Positions 15,463-23,303 of a stretch of DNA of 40,232 nt are shown here, piece after piece. The stretch covers positions 1-40,232 of the forward strand of contig CAMARB010000013.1 of NCBI GenBank assembly GCA_945860355.1, in the 5' to 3' direction. Position 1 is the stretch's first letter. Every line of letters begins with the position of its first letter. The position numbers and the translations under genes are program-made. The notes below the pieces were generated by a model that saw only the letters and a list, made by a program, of their open reading frames with translations, ran no database searches and was not told the origin of the DNA. Origin of the DNA: Chthoniobacter flavus. GTDB lineage: Bacteria; Verrucomicrobiota; Verrucomicrobiia; Chthoniobacterales; Chthoniobacteraceae.

Positions 15463-16182
15463 TCAGCGGGGCTCGAGATAGGCTTGGGCGAGTTGCTGCG
15501 GGCTGAGGTCGGCGGCGTGGAACTGCGCGGCCAGGCAGCCGCCGCGCAGGATGCCGATCTCATCCGTGTCCAGGGAGAGATGCCACAGATCGTGCGTGGT
15601 GAGGAGGATCGCGGCGCCTTCACTGCTGAGCTCACGCAACAGGGTGGCAAGCTGGGTCGCGGCCTCTGGATCCAGGCCGGTGGTCGGCTCGTCCAGGAGC
15701 AACACGCGGGCTTGCCTTGCCAATGCCAGAGCCAGGGCCACGCGCTGCCTCATCCCTTTGGAATACTGCCCGAGGCGGCGTGGCGCGTCGGCATCGCGCA
15801 GGCCGACCCGGTTTAGGAGACGCCGGGTTTCAACCGCCGAAAGCCGGCAGCCCGCGATCCCGGCAAAATACGCCAAGTTTTCCTCGCCGCTGAGCTCCGG
15901 ATACAGCGCCACACTTTCCGGGATATACGCGATGCGAGCGCGCGCATCGGCCGCGTTGCGCCCGGGATCAACGCCGTCCACCCGGACACGACCCGAGTCC
16001 GGCTTGAGAAAGCCGAGGATGATGTTGAGCATGGTGGATTTGCCCGCGCCGTTGCCGCCGAGGACGCCGAAGATGCGCCCGGCAGGCACTTGTAGGCTAA
16101 GGTTTTGCAGCACTGGACGTCCGGAGAAGTGGATGGAGATGGATTCAAGTTCGATCATGGAGGCGGCATGCCGGTGAGTCAC
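15463..16182 (-). CDS. ABC transporter ATP-binding protein
   Basis: This 239-residue ATPase shows a full nucleotide-binding domain: Walker A GGNGAGKST, a Q-loop region ARIAYIPESVALYPELSG, signature QYSKGMRQRVALALALA, Walker B RVLLLDEPTTGLDPEA and switch His in LLTTHDLWH. It belongs to the NosF/CcmA-like exporter group. GTG at 16182 overlaps the stop of the upstream permease (GTGA) and implies coupling; the internal ATG at 16158 (MIELESISIHFSG) matches the usual family N-terminus and is a good alternative. It powers the two DUF3526-type permeases encoded upstream on the same strand. It converges on cassette A with a one-base gap and no visible terminator. Confidence 0.92.
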   Translation of the reverse strand: MTHRHAASMIELESISIHFSGRPVLQNLSLQVPAGRIFGVLGGNGAGKSTMLNIILGFLKPDSGRVRVDGVDPGRNAADARARIAYIPESVALYPELSGEENLAYFAGIAGCRLSAVETRRLLNRVGLRDADAPRRLGQYSKGMRQRVALALALARQARVLLLDEPTTGLDPEAATQLATLLRELSSEGAAILLTTHDLWHLSLDTDEIGILRGGCLAAQFHAADLSPQQLAQAYLEPR

Positions 16183-17555
16183 GCGGCCAGCAGACGTGAC
16201 GGGCGGACGATGAGGAGGGCGGCGATGGAAAGCAGGATCAGGGGCGTGGACGCCGGCGGCGGAAGCGAGGGCGGGGCGGAGTCGGAAAAGCGCGGAAAAC
16301 GGGCGGCATCCGCGGGCAGGAGTGTTTTGTCAGCGGCGATGAGCGGAAAGAAGTGGAGTTTGAGCTGGTGGTGATGGGCGCGCACTCGCTCGAGATGGAT
16401 GAGGTGGCTCTCCAAGTCGGTGCGGGCAATCGCGCAAAGGCGCAGTTGGAGGAGCATCGGTGGGCAGAGCCAGGAGAGACGCTCCGTCCAAACGCGGCGT
16501 TCGCGCAGTCTCTGCGCGTAGCTCTTTGCCAACTCCGAGACGGACCGGTCGGCCAGCTCATGCATCGCGTAGTACCAGGTCCAAGTGAATTGTTCCGGCA
16601 CCTCCTTCGCGTGGGGCCATTCCGGGCGCTCGCTGAGGAAACGCGCAAAGTTGGGTTGCCGGGGTTGATCCCACGTCTCGTGCATGGCCTGCCGCTGGCG
16701 CACTGTGAGCTCAAGGCCCTCCGGCACTGGGAAGGAGGCGCTCAGGGCTAGATTCACGAGCGCGGGCAGCAGCACGACGATGAACACCCAGCATCCGAGG
16801 GCGGTGGCCAAGCTGGCGGCAGGGGTGCGCGTAGCACTGGCGATCGCGGCGGCGAGCGCCGCCCAGAAAAGAAGATGCAGGGCCGCGCTGCTCAGCCAGG
16901 TGGCCGAATCCAGCGCGGGCCGGATCTCAAGCCCAGACCAGACGAGGCTTGCCAGCCAGAGAAGCGCGCAGGTTGTGAGAACCAACAGCAGCGCGGCGGC
17001 GATTCTTGCCGCGAGCACGGGGGCCAGTCCGCCCGCCTGCGCCGCAAGGAGCGGCAGGGTCCCGCGCGAAGCGTCGCGGCTCAGGGCGTCATGGGAGAGC
17101 AGAAGAAGCGCGCACGGAGCCAATATTCCGAGCACGAAGGCGAGATCAAACCCGCCAAGCGCTTGCAGCCTGGGATTGCCCAGCGGCGCGTCGTAGAGCT
17201 GGGGTTCCAGCCCCAGGAGGCGCACCCAGGTGACCAGCGGCGCCACATCGCGCACCCCCCAGGCAAGTGCGGCGAGAGGATGGGGCTGCTGCCAGGTCGG
17301 CGATGCGGTGTAGTAGGCCCAGTAACCGGCTTCGTCGCCTTTCGCGTAACGATGCGCGAGCCGTTCCATCTGCGCCTCGTATTGGGCGGGCAGCCGGGCG
17401 ATTTCCTCCCGCTGAGTCCGCCAGAAGCTTGCCCCCAACCCGAGTGAAAACATGCCGGCGGCGAAAAGCGCGGCGAGCACGATCCAAGTGCTTCTCCCCC
17501 GCATGCTGCGGCGAAGCTCCCAGACGAGGACTTCACAGAAAACCTTGCCGCTCAC
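16179..17555 (-). CDS. ABC transporter permease, DUF3526 type (second)
   Basis: The protein has 458 residues from GTG 17555 (VSGKVFCEVLVWELRRSMRGRSTWIVLAALFAAGMFSLGLG), which overlaps the stop of the other permease by four bases and follows a GGAGG-type site. The fold is typical of DUF3526: one N-terminal membrane helix, a large extracytoplasmic loop (residues about 45-145, with YWAYYTASPTWQQPHPLAAL), four to five helices in the middle, another polar stretch and a last helix (TPLILLSIAALLIV). Paired DUF3526 proteins are thought to form the membrane part of ABC exporters with a single ATPase. The substrate is unknown. Confidence 0.88.
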   Translation of the reverse strand: MSGKVFCEVLVWELRRSMRGRSTWIVLAALFAAGMFSLGLGASFWRTQREEIARLPAQYEAQMERLAHRYAKGDEAGYWAYYTASPTWQQPHPLAALAWGVRDVAPLVTWVRLLGLEPQLYDAPLGNPRLQALGGFDLAFVLGILAPCALLLLSHDALSRDASRGTLPLLAAQAGGLAPVLAARIAAALLLVLTTCALLWLASLVWSGLEIRPALDSATWLSSAALHLLFWAALAAAIASATRTPAASLATALGCWVFIVVLLPALVNLALSASFPVPEGLELTVRQRQAMHETWDQPRQPNFARFLSERPEWPHAKEVPEQFTWTWYYAMHELADRSVSELAKSYAQRLRERRVWTERLSWLCPPMLLQLRLCAIARTDLESHLIHLERVRAHHHQLKLHFFPLIAADKTLLPADAARFPRFSDSAPPSLPPPASTPLILLSIAALLIVRPSRLLAA

Positions 17556-19003
17556 GCCGTCCGCCTCCTTCCTTCCATGAGGCCGACCGCGGATGCGATG
17601 ATCACACAGGCGAGACCCAGCCGGAACCATGCGGGTTGTGAGCCCCTGAGCACCTCGGCGAGGCTGGGCGCGACGGGTCTGAATTCCTCAAACTCTTGCC
17701 AATGCGAGCGGTCGAGCCGCTGGGTGCTGTTCTGAGAGTGGCTAATGTGGTCGCGCTGAAGTGCGTTGAGCTTTTGGACGAAGCCGTAACGCCAGGCCTC
17801 CGCTTGGCGGGCAAAACGGCGCGCCGCGATCACATCCGTGCCGCAGAGACGCATGGAGATGTCCTGCCAGGAGAGAACGGGTGAGAGCCAAGCCACCGCG
17901 GAGACCAGGGCGTCCTGCCTGTCCATCACGGACTCGACCCGGCTCATTTCCGCTTCGAACACTTGGCTGGTTTGCTCCTCTCCCTTCGCCATAAGAATCC
18001 CTTTGTAGTTCACCGGGAGTTCGTCCAGCGAGACTGCTCCGTATTTCCGCAGGAGCCCTTCCCGGAACGTCACGTATGCTGGATCGTCGGGGTTGTGGGA
18101 ATCCCCCAGCTTCTCCAGTTCCGAAGCGAGTCGCGCGTTGAACTCGCTGCGCGTGGGGAGCGGAGACAGAGCGGAAGCCAGTCCCGCGGCCGCACGCGGA
18201 ATCACGAGGCAGGCGCACAGCCACATGCAGAGAAGTGTCGCGGCCGACTGGGCGCGTGTGGCCGCCAGCGAACTCACCAGCACCGTGACGAGCACCCAGA
18301 GCAGGGCGTGCAGCAGCATCGCGAGCAACAACAGGCAGCCGCGCAGGAGCAGGGCATCGGAGCCGAACAAGGAGTCCGTGAGCCCTGATTGCCCCGACCA
18401 AAGCAATGTCGCCGCGACTTGAGCCACTGGCACCATGAGGGCGAAAGGCGTTATTGCCAGAGTCAGGCCTCCCGCTTTCCCCCACCAGAGAGCGTGCCGT
18501 CCCGCCCCTTGAGCCAGCAGAACACGCAGACGCCCCAGCTCGCGATCTTCCACAAACGCTCCGTGCCCGATCACGGCGATGACAAGAGCCAGCAGCGGCC
18601 CGGCGACAAACGCGGGCGAGAGTTCGCCCAGCCTCCCCGCCGCCGTCAGGCCGCCCGCCTCCGCGAAGTTCATCGCATTCTGCCTGTGCGCCTCCAGGTA
18701 CTGAACGCGCCCCACCTGCGCCTCCACGCCGGGATCGAACGACGCGAGGGGCGATCTCGGCTTAAACGCAAAGTTCCCGTAGTGCGCCACGCGGTGCGGA
18801 TGCCGGTCCGGCTGCTCCATCCATTCCCGCCGGACCAATTCCTGATAGTGCCGTTGCTGTCGGCGCTCCGAGGTCTGGCGCTGATGGCTGAGAAGAGCGG
18901 CTGCCACAAGAAAAAGGGTGAAAAGCCCCCAAAGCACCCGGGTTGAAAGCCTCCGCCAGACAAGGCGGGCTTCCTGTTGAGCGATCCAAGTGAGCGTCTT
19001 CAT
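17552..19003 (-). CDS. ABC transporter permease, DUF3526 type (first)
   Basis: This 483-residue paralogue of the next gene starts MKTLTWIAQQEARLVWRRLSTRVLWGLFTLFLVAAALLSHQRQTSERRQQRHYQELVRREW. Hallmarks are the N-terminal helix, the loop segment DRHPHRVAHYGNFAFKPRSPLASFDPGVEAQVGRVQYLEAHRQN, GELSPAFVAGPLLALVIAVIGHGAFVEDRELGRLRVLLAQGA and several later helices. The HPHRVAHYG and FKPRSPL motifs are characteristic of DUF3526 ABC permeases. It is the first gene of a three-gene coupled operon (permease-permease-ATPase) and is divergent from the siderophore-type receptor at 19071 across a 67-bp gap. Confidence 0.9.
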   Translation of the reverse strand: MKTLTWIAQQEARLVWRRLSTRVLWGLFTLFLVAAALLSHQRQTSERRQQRHYQELVRREWMEQPDRHPHRVAHYGNFAFKPRSPLASFDPGVEAQVGRVQYLEAHRQNAMNFAEAGGLTAAGRLGELSPAFVAGPLLALVIAVIGHGAFVEDRELGRLRVLLAQGAGRHALWWGKAGGLTLAITPFALMVPVAQVAATLLWSGQSGLTDSLFGSDALLLRGCLLLLAMLLHALLWVLVTVLVSSLAATRAQSAATLLCMWLCACLVIPRAAAGLASALSPLPTRSEFNARLASELEKLGDSHNPDDPAYVTFREGLLRKYGAVSLDELPVNYKGILMAKGEEQTSQVFEAEMSRVESVMDRQDALVSAVAWLSPVLSWQDISMRLCGTDVIAARRFARQAEAWRYGFVQKLNALQRDHISHSQNSTQRLDRSHWQEFEEFRPVAPSLAEVLRGSQPAWFRLGLACVIIASAVGLMEGRRRTA

Positions 19004-19010
19004 TCGTTCT

Positions 19011-19056
19011 TAACGCAAATTGGTTGCAGAAGTAATTGATTTGCATCTATAAAAGC
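19011..19056. promoter_or_regulatory. Shared divergent control region with GCAAAT/ATTTGC inverted repeat
   Basis: The 67-bp AT-rich gap between the permease operon and the receptor has an inverted repeat GCAAAT (19015-19020) and ATTTGC (19039-19044), and a direct repeat of the form AATTGnTTGCA. TATAAA at 19048-19053, 18 bp after TTGCAG, is a possible -10/-35 pair for the receptor. Because the receptor looks siderophore-related, an iron-responsive repressor such as Fur might bind here; the match to the classical Fur box is poor. Confidence 0.35.
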
Positions 19057-19070
19057 AACCCTGTCGTTTT

Positions 19071-21224
19071 ATGAAATCACAATTCGTCCCGTCCGCCTCC
19101 GCTTTCCTCCTCCTTCTCAGCTTTTCGCCGGGCTCCGCCCAGACACCGGAGCGTCCCACATCTCCGGCCGATGGATCCGCCTCCGCCAAACCGGCCGCAC
19201 TCGACGAGCTCGTTGTCACGGCGGATTCGGCCTCGTGGTACAAAGCGGAGAGCTTCGGCGGCACACGGATGGACATTCCGCTGCGGGAGGTTCCCCAGTC
19301 CATCCGGGTTGTGAACAAGCAGCTTCTCCAGGATGTGACTGCGGTGCGGATGCAGGACGCATTCGACTACGTGAGCGGGGTTTCCTATCAGAACGCCTTT
19401 GGCGGTCTGTGGGAGAACTACGCCATCCGCGGCTTCACCGGTGACTCAAACAACGCGGGGCTTGCCTACCTGCTCAACGGCTTCGCCGCGAACCGCGGCT
19501 TCAACGCCCCGCGTGACACCGCCAACGTGGAGTCCATCGAGTTCCTGAAAGGTCCCTCAGCCGCCCTCTTCGGCGCGGGCGACCCGGGGGGCACGATCAA
19601 CGTGGTGACGAAAAAGCCGCTCTGGCAATGGCGGCACGAGTTTCAAGCCCTCGTCGGGAGCTTCGACTTTTTCCGGCAGACCATCGACAGCTCGGGGCCG
19701 TTGACTGACACCCTCGCCTATCGCCTGAACCTGGCACACGAGGATGCCAACTCATTCCGCGACTACGTGGGCAGCGACCGGCTTTTCTTGGCCCCCTCAT
19801 TTACATGGAAAATCGGCGCGGCCACCACGCTCGACTACACCGGCGAGTTCCTCCGGCAGAACGTCGATTTTGACCGAGGCGTCTTCGCGGTGAACCGGGG
19901 CACCGCGGCCAAGCCCAATTTCGAGCTGGGGACGGTGCCGCGCGAGCGCTTTTTCGGTGAGCCGAACGACGATCCGATCGAGTCGGAGAACTACGTCAAC
20001 CAGATCCGCCTCAATCACGCGTTTACGGACGACTGGTTCCTTCGACTGGGCGTATCAAGCAAGATCAACAGCCTCGAGGGTTTCGCCTCGGAAACCCGGG
20101 ACATCGTGGCTGGGGGCACGCAGATGCGCCGCCGCTATCGCTTCCGCGATTATCAGTCCGAGGACTGGAATCTGCAGGCGGAGCTCGGCGGCAAGTTTGA
20201 GACGCTCGGTGTCCAGCACCAGGTCCTCGCCGGGACGGAGAGTTATTGGTTTGAGATCGACCAGATTCTTCTCTCCGGGAACTACGCGAAGAACCTGGAC
20301 GTGTTGAATCCCGTGTATGGTCAGCCCAAACCCGTGCTCGCCCCGCTCTTTGACCGGACCGAGAACCAGCGGGGGCTCGCCTTCTTTCTCCAAGACCAGC
20401 TTTCGTGGGGCGACTGGCGGCTTCTGCTGGGTTTGCGCTACGACCGTTTCAACCAGCGGATGGACGACGAGCGAAACGGCTTCGTTTCCGACCAAGAGCA
20501 GCAGGCCTTGACCCCGCGCGTCGGTCTGACGTGGCTGCCCACGGAGACGCTCAGCCTCTACAGCACGTACAGCCAGAGCTTTCGCCCCAACCTCGGCACC
20601 GACAGCCAACTGCGCGCTTTCGACCCTGAGGAGGGCCGCGCCTTCGATGTGGGCCTCAAGTTCCAAAGCAAGGACGGTCGCCTTGGCGCCACTCTCGCTT
20701 GGTTCGATATCCACAAGAAAAACGTGCTGCGTTTCGATCCGGCCGATCCCCTTGGTCTTTTCATGCTCGGCGGCGGCGAGGCCGCCAGCCGCGGCGTGGA
20801 GTTGGATGTGAGCGGGCTCCTGACCAACAGCCTGCGCGTGTCCTCAAGTTTCACCTACCAGCACGCACAAATCGTCAAAAGCGAAGCCATCGCGGAGGGC
20901 AGCACTCTGCTCAATATCCCGCGCATGATGGCCAACCTCCTGGTCGTGCGGGAGTTTGACCTGGGCCGCGCGGGTAAACTGGGTGTCGGCGGGGGCGTCA
21001 TCTATATGGGCGAACGCAACGGACGCGACGGCGGCGGTTTCGACCTCCCAAACTATGCCACCGTCAAAGCGCTCGGTTACTGGCAGCCCACAAAGAACCT
21101 GAGTGTCACGCTCGATGTCGAAAACCTCTTCGACAAGACCTACTACACCTCCTCCATCAACGAGAACATCGTCCAGCCCGGCGTGCCCCGCACCATCATG
21201 GCCGGTGTGCGGTTCAGTTTTTGA
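19071..21224 (+). CDS. TonB-dependent siderophore-type outer-membrane receptor
   Basis: The protein has 717 residues with a signal peptide (MKSQFVPSASAFLLLLSFSPGSAQ). The TonB-box region is around LDELVVTADS. The plug domain contains DIPLREVPQSIRVVNKQLLQDVTAVRMQDAFDYVSGV, NYAIRGF and VESIEFLKGPSAALFGAGDPGGTINVVTKKP. The 22-strand barrel ends in ...VPRTIMAGVRFSF with a terminal Phe. VPQSI and the GPSAALFG / GGTINVVTKKP signatures are those of siderophore receptors (FhuA/FoxA/FpvA-like). It would import a ferric chelate or similar ligand using energy from TonB-ExbBD, none of which is in the window. No biosynthesis genes are present, so it may use a foreign siderophore. The start has no Shine-Dalgarno sequence and only a short leader. 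Confidence 0.93.
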   Translation: MKSQFVPSASAFLLLLSFSPGSAQTPERPTSPADGSASAKPAALDELVVTADSASWYKAESFGGTRMDIPLREVPQSIRVVNKQLLQDVTAVRMQDAFDYVSGVSYQNAFGGLWENYAIRGFTGDSNNAGLAYLLNGFAANRGFNAPRDTANVESIEFLKGPSAALFGAGDPGGTINVVTKKPLWQWRHEFQALVGSFDFFRQTIDSSGPLTDTLAYRLNLAHEDANSFRDYVGSDRLFLAPSFTWKIGAATTLDYTGEFLRQNVDFDRGVFAVNRGTAAKPNFELGTVPRERFFGEPNDDPIESENYVNQIRLNHAFTDDWFLRLGVSSKINSLEGFASETRDIVAGGTQMRRRYRFRDYQSEDWNLQAELGGKFETLGVQHQVLAGTESYWFEIDQILLSGNYAKNLDVLNPVYGQPKPVLAPLFDRTENQRGLAFFLQDQLSWGDWRLLLGLRYDRFNQRMDDERNGFVSDQEQQALTPRVGLTWLPTETLSLYSTYSQSFRPNLGTDSQLRAFDPEEGRAFDVGLKFQSKDGRLGATLAWFDIHKKNVLRFDPADPLGLFMLGGGEAASRGVELDVSGLLTNSLRVSSSFTYQHAQIVKSEAIAEGSTLLNIPRMMANLLVVREFDLGRAGKLGVGGGVIYMGERNGRDGGGFDLPNYATVKALGYWQPTKNLSVTLDVENLFDKTYYTSSINENIVQPGVPRTIMAGVRFSF

Positions 21225-21336
21225 CAGGGCGCCTCCTTGTCGGCGCTCCTCTCACACACAGCCGCGTTCAACTCCGGGTGGACCGAATCTTCACGGGCCT
21301 CCGGGCCTTGGATTCCCCACCCGACGAGTCGGCCCG

Positions 21337-21876
21337 TCACCAGTCCACGGCCACGCTTTTGCGCTGCTGGAAACGGTCGGTGTAAAAAAGCTGCCGGTGT
21401 TCCACCCCGTACTCGTGCACGAGTTTCGTGCATTTCACGTCAAAACAGCAGTACTCCGCGATCTCCAGAAGACGCCCCTCGCGCCACCACCGAATGGCGT
21501 CCAGGCCGTCCCCGGTTTTGCCCACCTTGAGCGTGGCGGTGGCCACGGCGTCGAGCCCGAGCCGGTGGCCGAGTTTGGCCTCGATTTCCACCAGGAGATC
21601 CAGCGTTTTGCACTGATGCGGCAGGTCGAGGATGGTGTAGCCCATGAGCACCTCGTAGTCGAAGTTGATCACGTTGAAGCCCACGACCAGATCGGCCCGA
21701 AGCAGTTGATCGATGAGGGCGTTGACGTTTTTCTCCGAGTAAATCTGGTACTCGCCCCGCGCCGTGCTGTAGGTGACGCCGATCGACATGCCCATGTCGC
21801 GTTTCTTGTCCCAGCCCCCGGCGTCGTTGGCGGTGCGCTGGGTTTCAAGGTCGAAATAGACGATGTCTCGGGACAT
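21337..21876 (-). CDS. DEDDy-type 3'-5' exonuclease / ribonuclease H-like protein
   Basis: The protein has 179 residues with all DEDDy catalytic positions in order: Asp9 and Glu11 in YFDLET, Asp73 in VVGFNVINFDYEVL, and Tyr142/Asp146 in YCCFDVKCT. This is the YprB / predicted RNase H-like exonuclease fold as a stand-alone domain, with no attached helicase or polymerase. It probably trims nucleic-acid 3' ends; whether DNA or RNA is not decidable here. The gene stands alone on the minus strand, 112 bp from the end of the convergent receptor gene. Confidence 0.85.
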   Translation of the reverse strand: MSRDIVYFDLETQRTANDAGGWDKKRDMGMSIGVTYSTARGEYQIYSEKNVNALIDQLLRADLVVGFNVINFDYEVLMGYTILDLPHQCKTLDLLVEIEAKLGHRLGLDAVATATLKVGKTGDGLDAIRWWREGRLLEIAEYCCFDVKCTKLVHEYGVEHRQLFYTDRFQQRKSVAVDW

Positions 21877-21962
21877 GCGCGCCTTTTAGGAAATCGCCGC
21901 CCCCGAGCGCAAGGCCTCAGGCGTTGCCGACGCCCCGGCGAAACCCGAACCCGGCCGCGGGA

Positions 21963-23303
21963 TCACGGGTTTTTGGCGGGCGGCCATTCGTAGTCTCCCG
22001 CGTCAAAAGCCATCATGTTGGCGAGCCGATGGGCCCGGAACTCGGCGACCCCGGCGCCGTTGCTTTCAAAAAAGGTCACGGCTTTGCCGCCTTCGCGGCC
22101 CGCGACCGCCCATTTGAGAAAGGGGGTTTCGGTGACGCGCTGGAGGGGGAGCCCGTCGGCTGTGGCGAAATAAGAGCCCCGCTCGTCGATCTGGAGCCGG
22201 AGGTCCACGTCCTGCGTCGCGTCTTTAAAGAGCGGGTTGGGCAGCAGCCGGACACGGAATTTTTCCTCCGGTTTGAACGGTTTTTCCCGGCTGAGCTGGT
22301 CTTTAACGGTCTCAAACCGGTCTGCCACGGTGCGGGATTTGGAGAGAAACGTTTTCCAGACCGAACTCGCCGACCCCTCCGTCGCCGGGGCGGCGCCCTC
22401 GGCCGGGGCGGATTGCCCCTCAGGCGGTGCCTGTCCCTCAGGCGAGGCCGGCCTCTCAGGCGCGGGCTCAAGCGACAAACCGCGGACCCGCTGGAGGGAG
22501 GCGTTTTCTTCGAGGAGAAAAAGCAGGTCGCTGTCGATGGCCGCGGCGATTTGGACGGGGGGGGGCTGATCGCTGGGGATGCTCATCCGCCGGCGCAGCT
22601 CGCCGGAGGTGGCGTATTCCTTCACCTCAAAACCGACGGAGGTTTTGTCCACGACCCACACGCCGTTGTGGTGTCCGAGGCAAGAGGCCTGGAGCGACTC
22701 GATGCCCGGCAGCGCGCCGAGCACCTCGGGAGAAGGCCCGGAGGGTGTCGGTGTGGTCCCGCCGTCAGCGGCCCGGGTGACGCGGCCCTCTCGGTCGACG
22801 CGCAGTTCGGCCGGGGCGCCGCCGGGTTGGCGCACCCGCACGGAGAGGAACCCCTCGGAGTTCCAAGCCAGGGATTCGACTTTCTCGACCGGAGGCAGCG
22901 ACTCGTCGCTGAGCCAGTCGTTGGCGTAGAACGCGATGCCCTCCACCTCAAACCGGCCCACGGCGTAACCGCGCGCGGCGTATTTTCCGGCGGGAACCGG
23001 CCGCCCCGCCTGGTCCTTGCCGTCCCAATGGGTGATGAACCCGTTTAATCCCACGACGAAATCTTTTTCAGCGGCTTCCCGGTGCAGCGTGCGCACCAGT
23101 TTGCCCGCCTTGTCGTAGATCCCGAGGCTCAAGGTCCCCTCCAAAGGCGGGGGCAGAAACGTGATGCGCACCCCGGGCTTTTTCGCCGGAGGGCGTTCCT
23201 CGTCCTGGGCGCGGACCGCGGGGAGGACGGCCAGGAAAAGTGCGCAGAGCAGTCCGAGCGGGAGGACCCGGAGGAACGACGACCGAAAAACGCGCTCAGA
23301 CAT
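21963..23303 (-). CDS. Exported protein with FlgD-like Ig domain
   Basis: The protein has 446 residues from ATG 23303, MSERVFRSSFLRVLPLGLLCALFLAVLPAVRAQDEE, a signal peptide. Residues about 45-120 (GTLSLGIYDKAGKLVRTLH...GFITHWDGKDQAGRPVPAGKYAARGYAVG) match the FlgD-type Ig-like domain, in which W-D-G-x-D-x-x-G-x-P is characteristic. It is followed by a beta-rich, possibly propeller part (SLAWNSEGFLSVRV, LPGIESLQASCLGHHNGVWVVD), a Pro/Ala/Glu linker (PERPASPEGQAPPEGQ) and a basic C-terminal region. The start overlaps the end of the GH57 gene by eight bases, so the two are probably cotranslated. Function unknown. The longer frame upstream to 23372 runs inside the GH57 gene and is not needed. 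Confidence 0.75.
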   Translation of the reverse strand: MSERVFRSSFLRVLPLGLLCALFLAVLPAVRAQDEERPPAKKPGVRITFLPPPLEGTLSLGIYDKAGKLVRTLHREAAEKDFVVGLNGFITHWDGKDQAGRPVPAGKYAARGYAVGRFEVEGIAFYANDWLSDESLPPVEKVESLAWNSEGFLSVRVRQPGGAPAELRVDREGRVTRAADGGTTPTPSGPSPEVLGALPGIESLQASCLGHHNGVWVVDKTSVGFEVKEYATSGELRRRMSIPSDQPPPVQIAAAIDSDLLFLLEENASLQRVRGLSLEPAPERPASPEGQAPPEGQSAPAEGAAPATEGSASSVWKTFLSKSRTVADRFETVKDQLSREKPFKPEEKFRVRLLPNPLFKDATQDVDLRLQIDERGSYFATADGLPLQRVTETPFLKWAVAGREGGKAVTFFESNGAGVAEFRAHRLANMMAFDAGDYEWPPAKNP

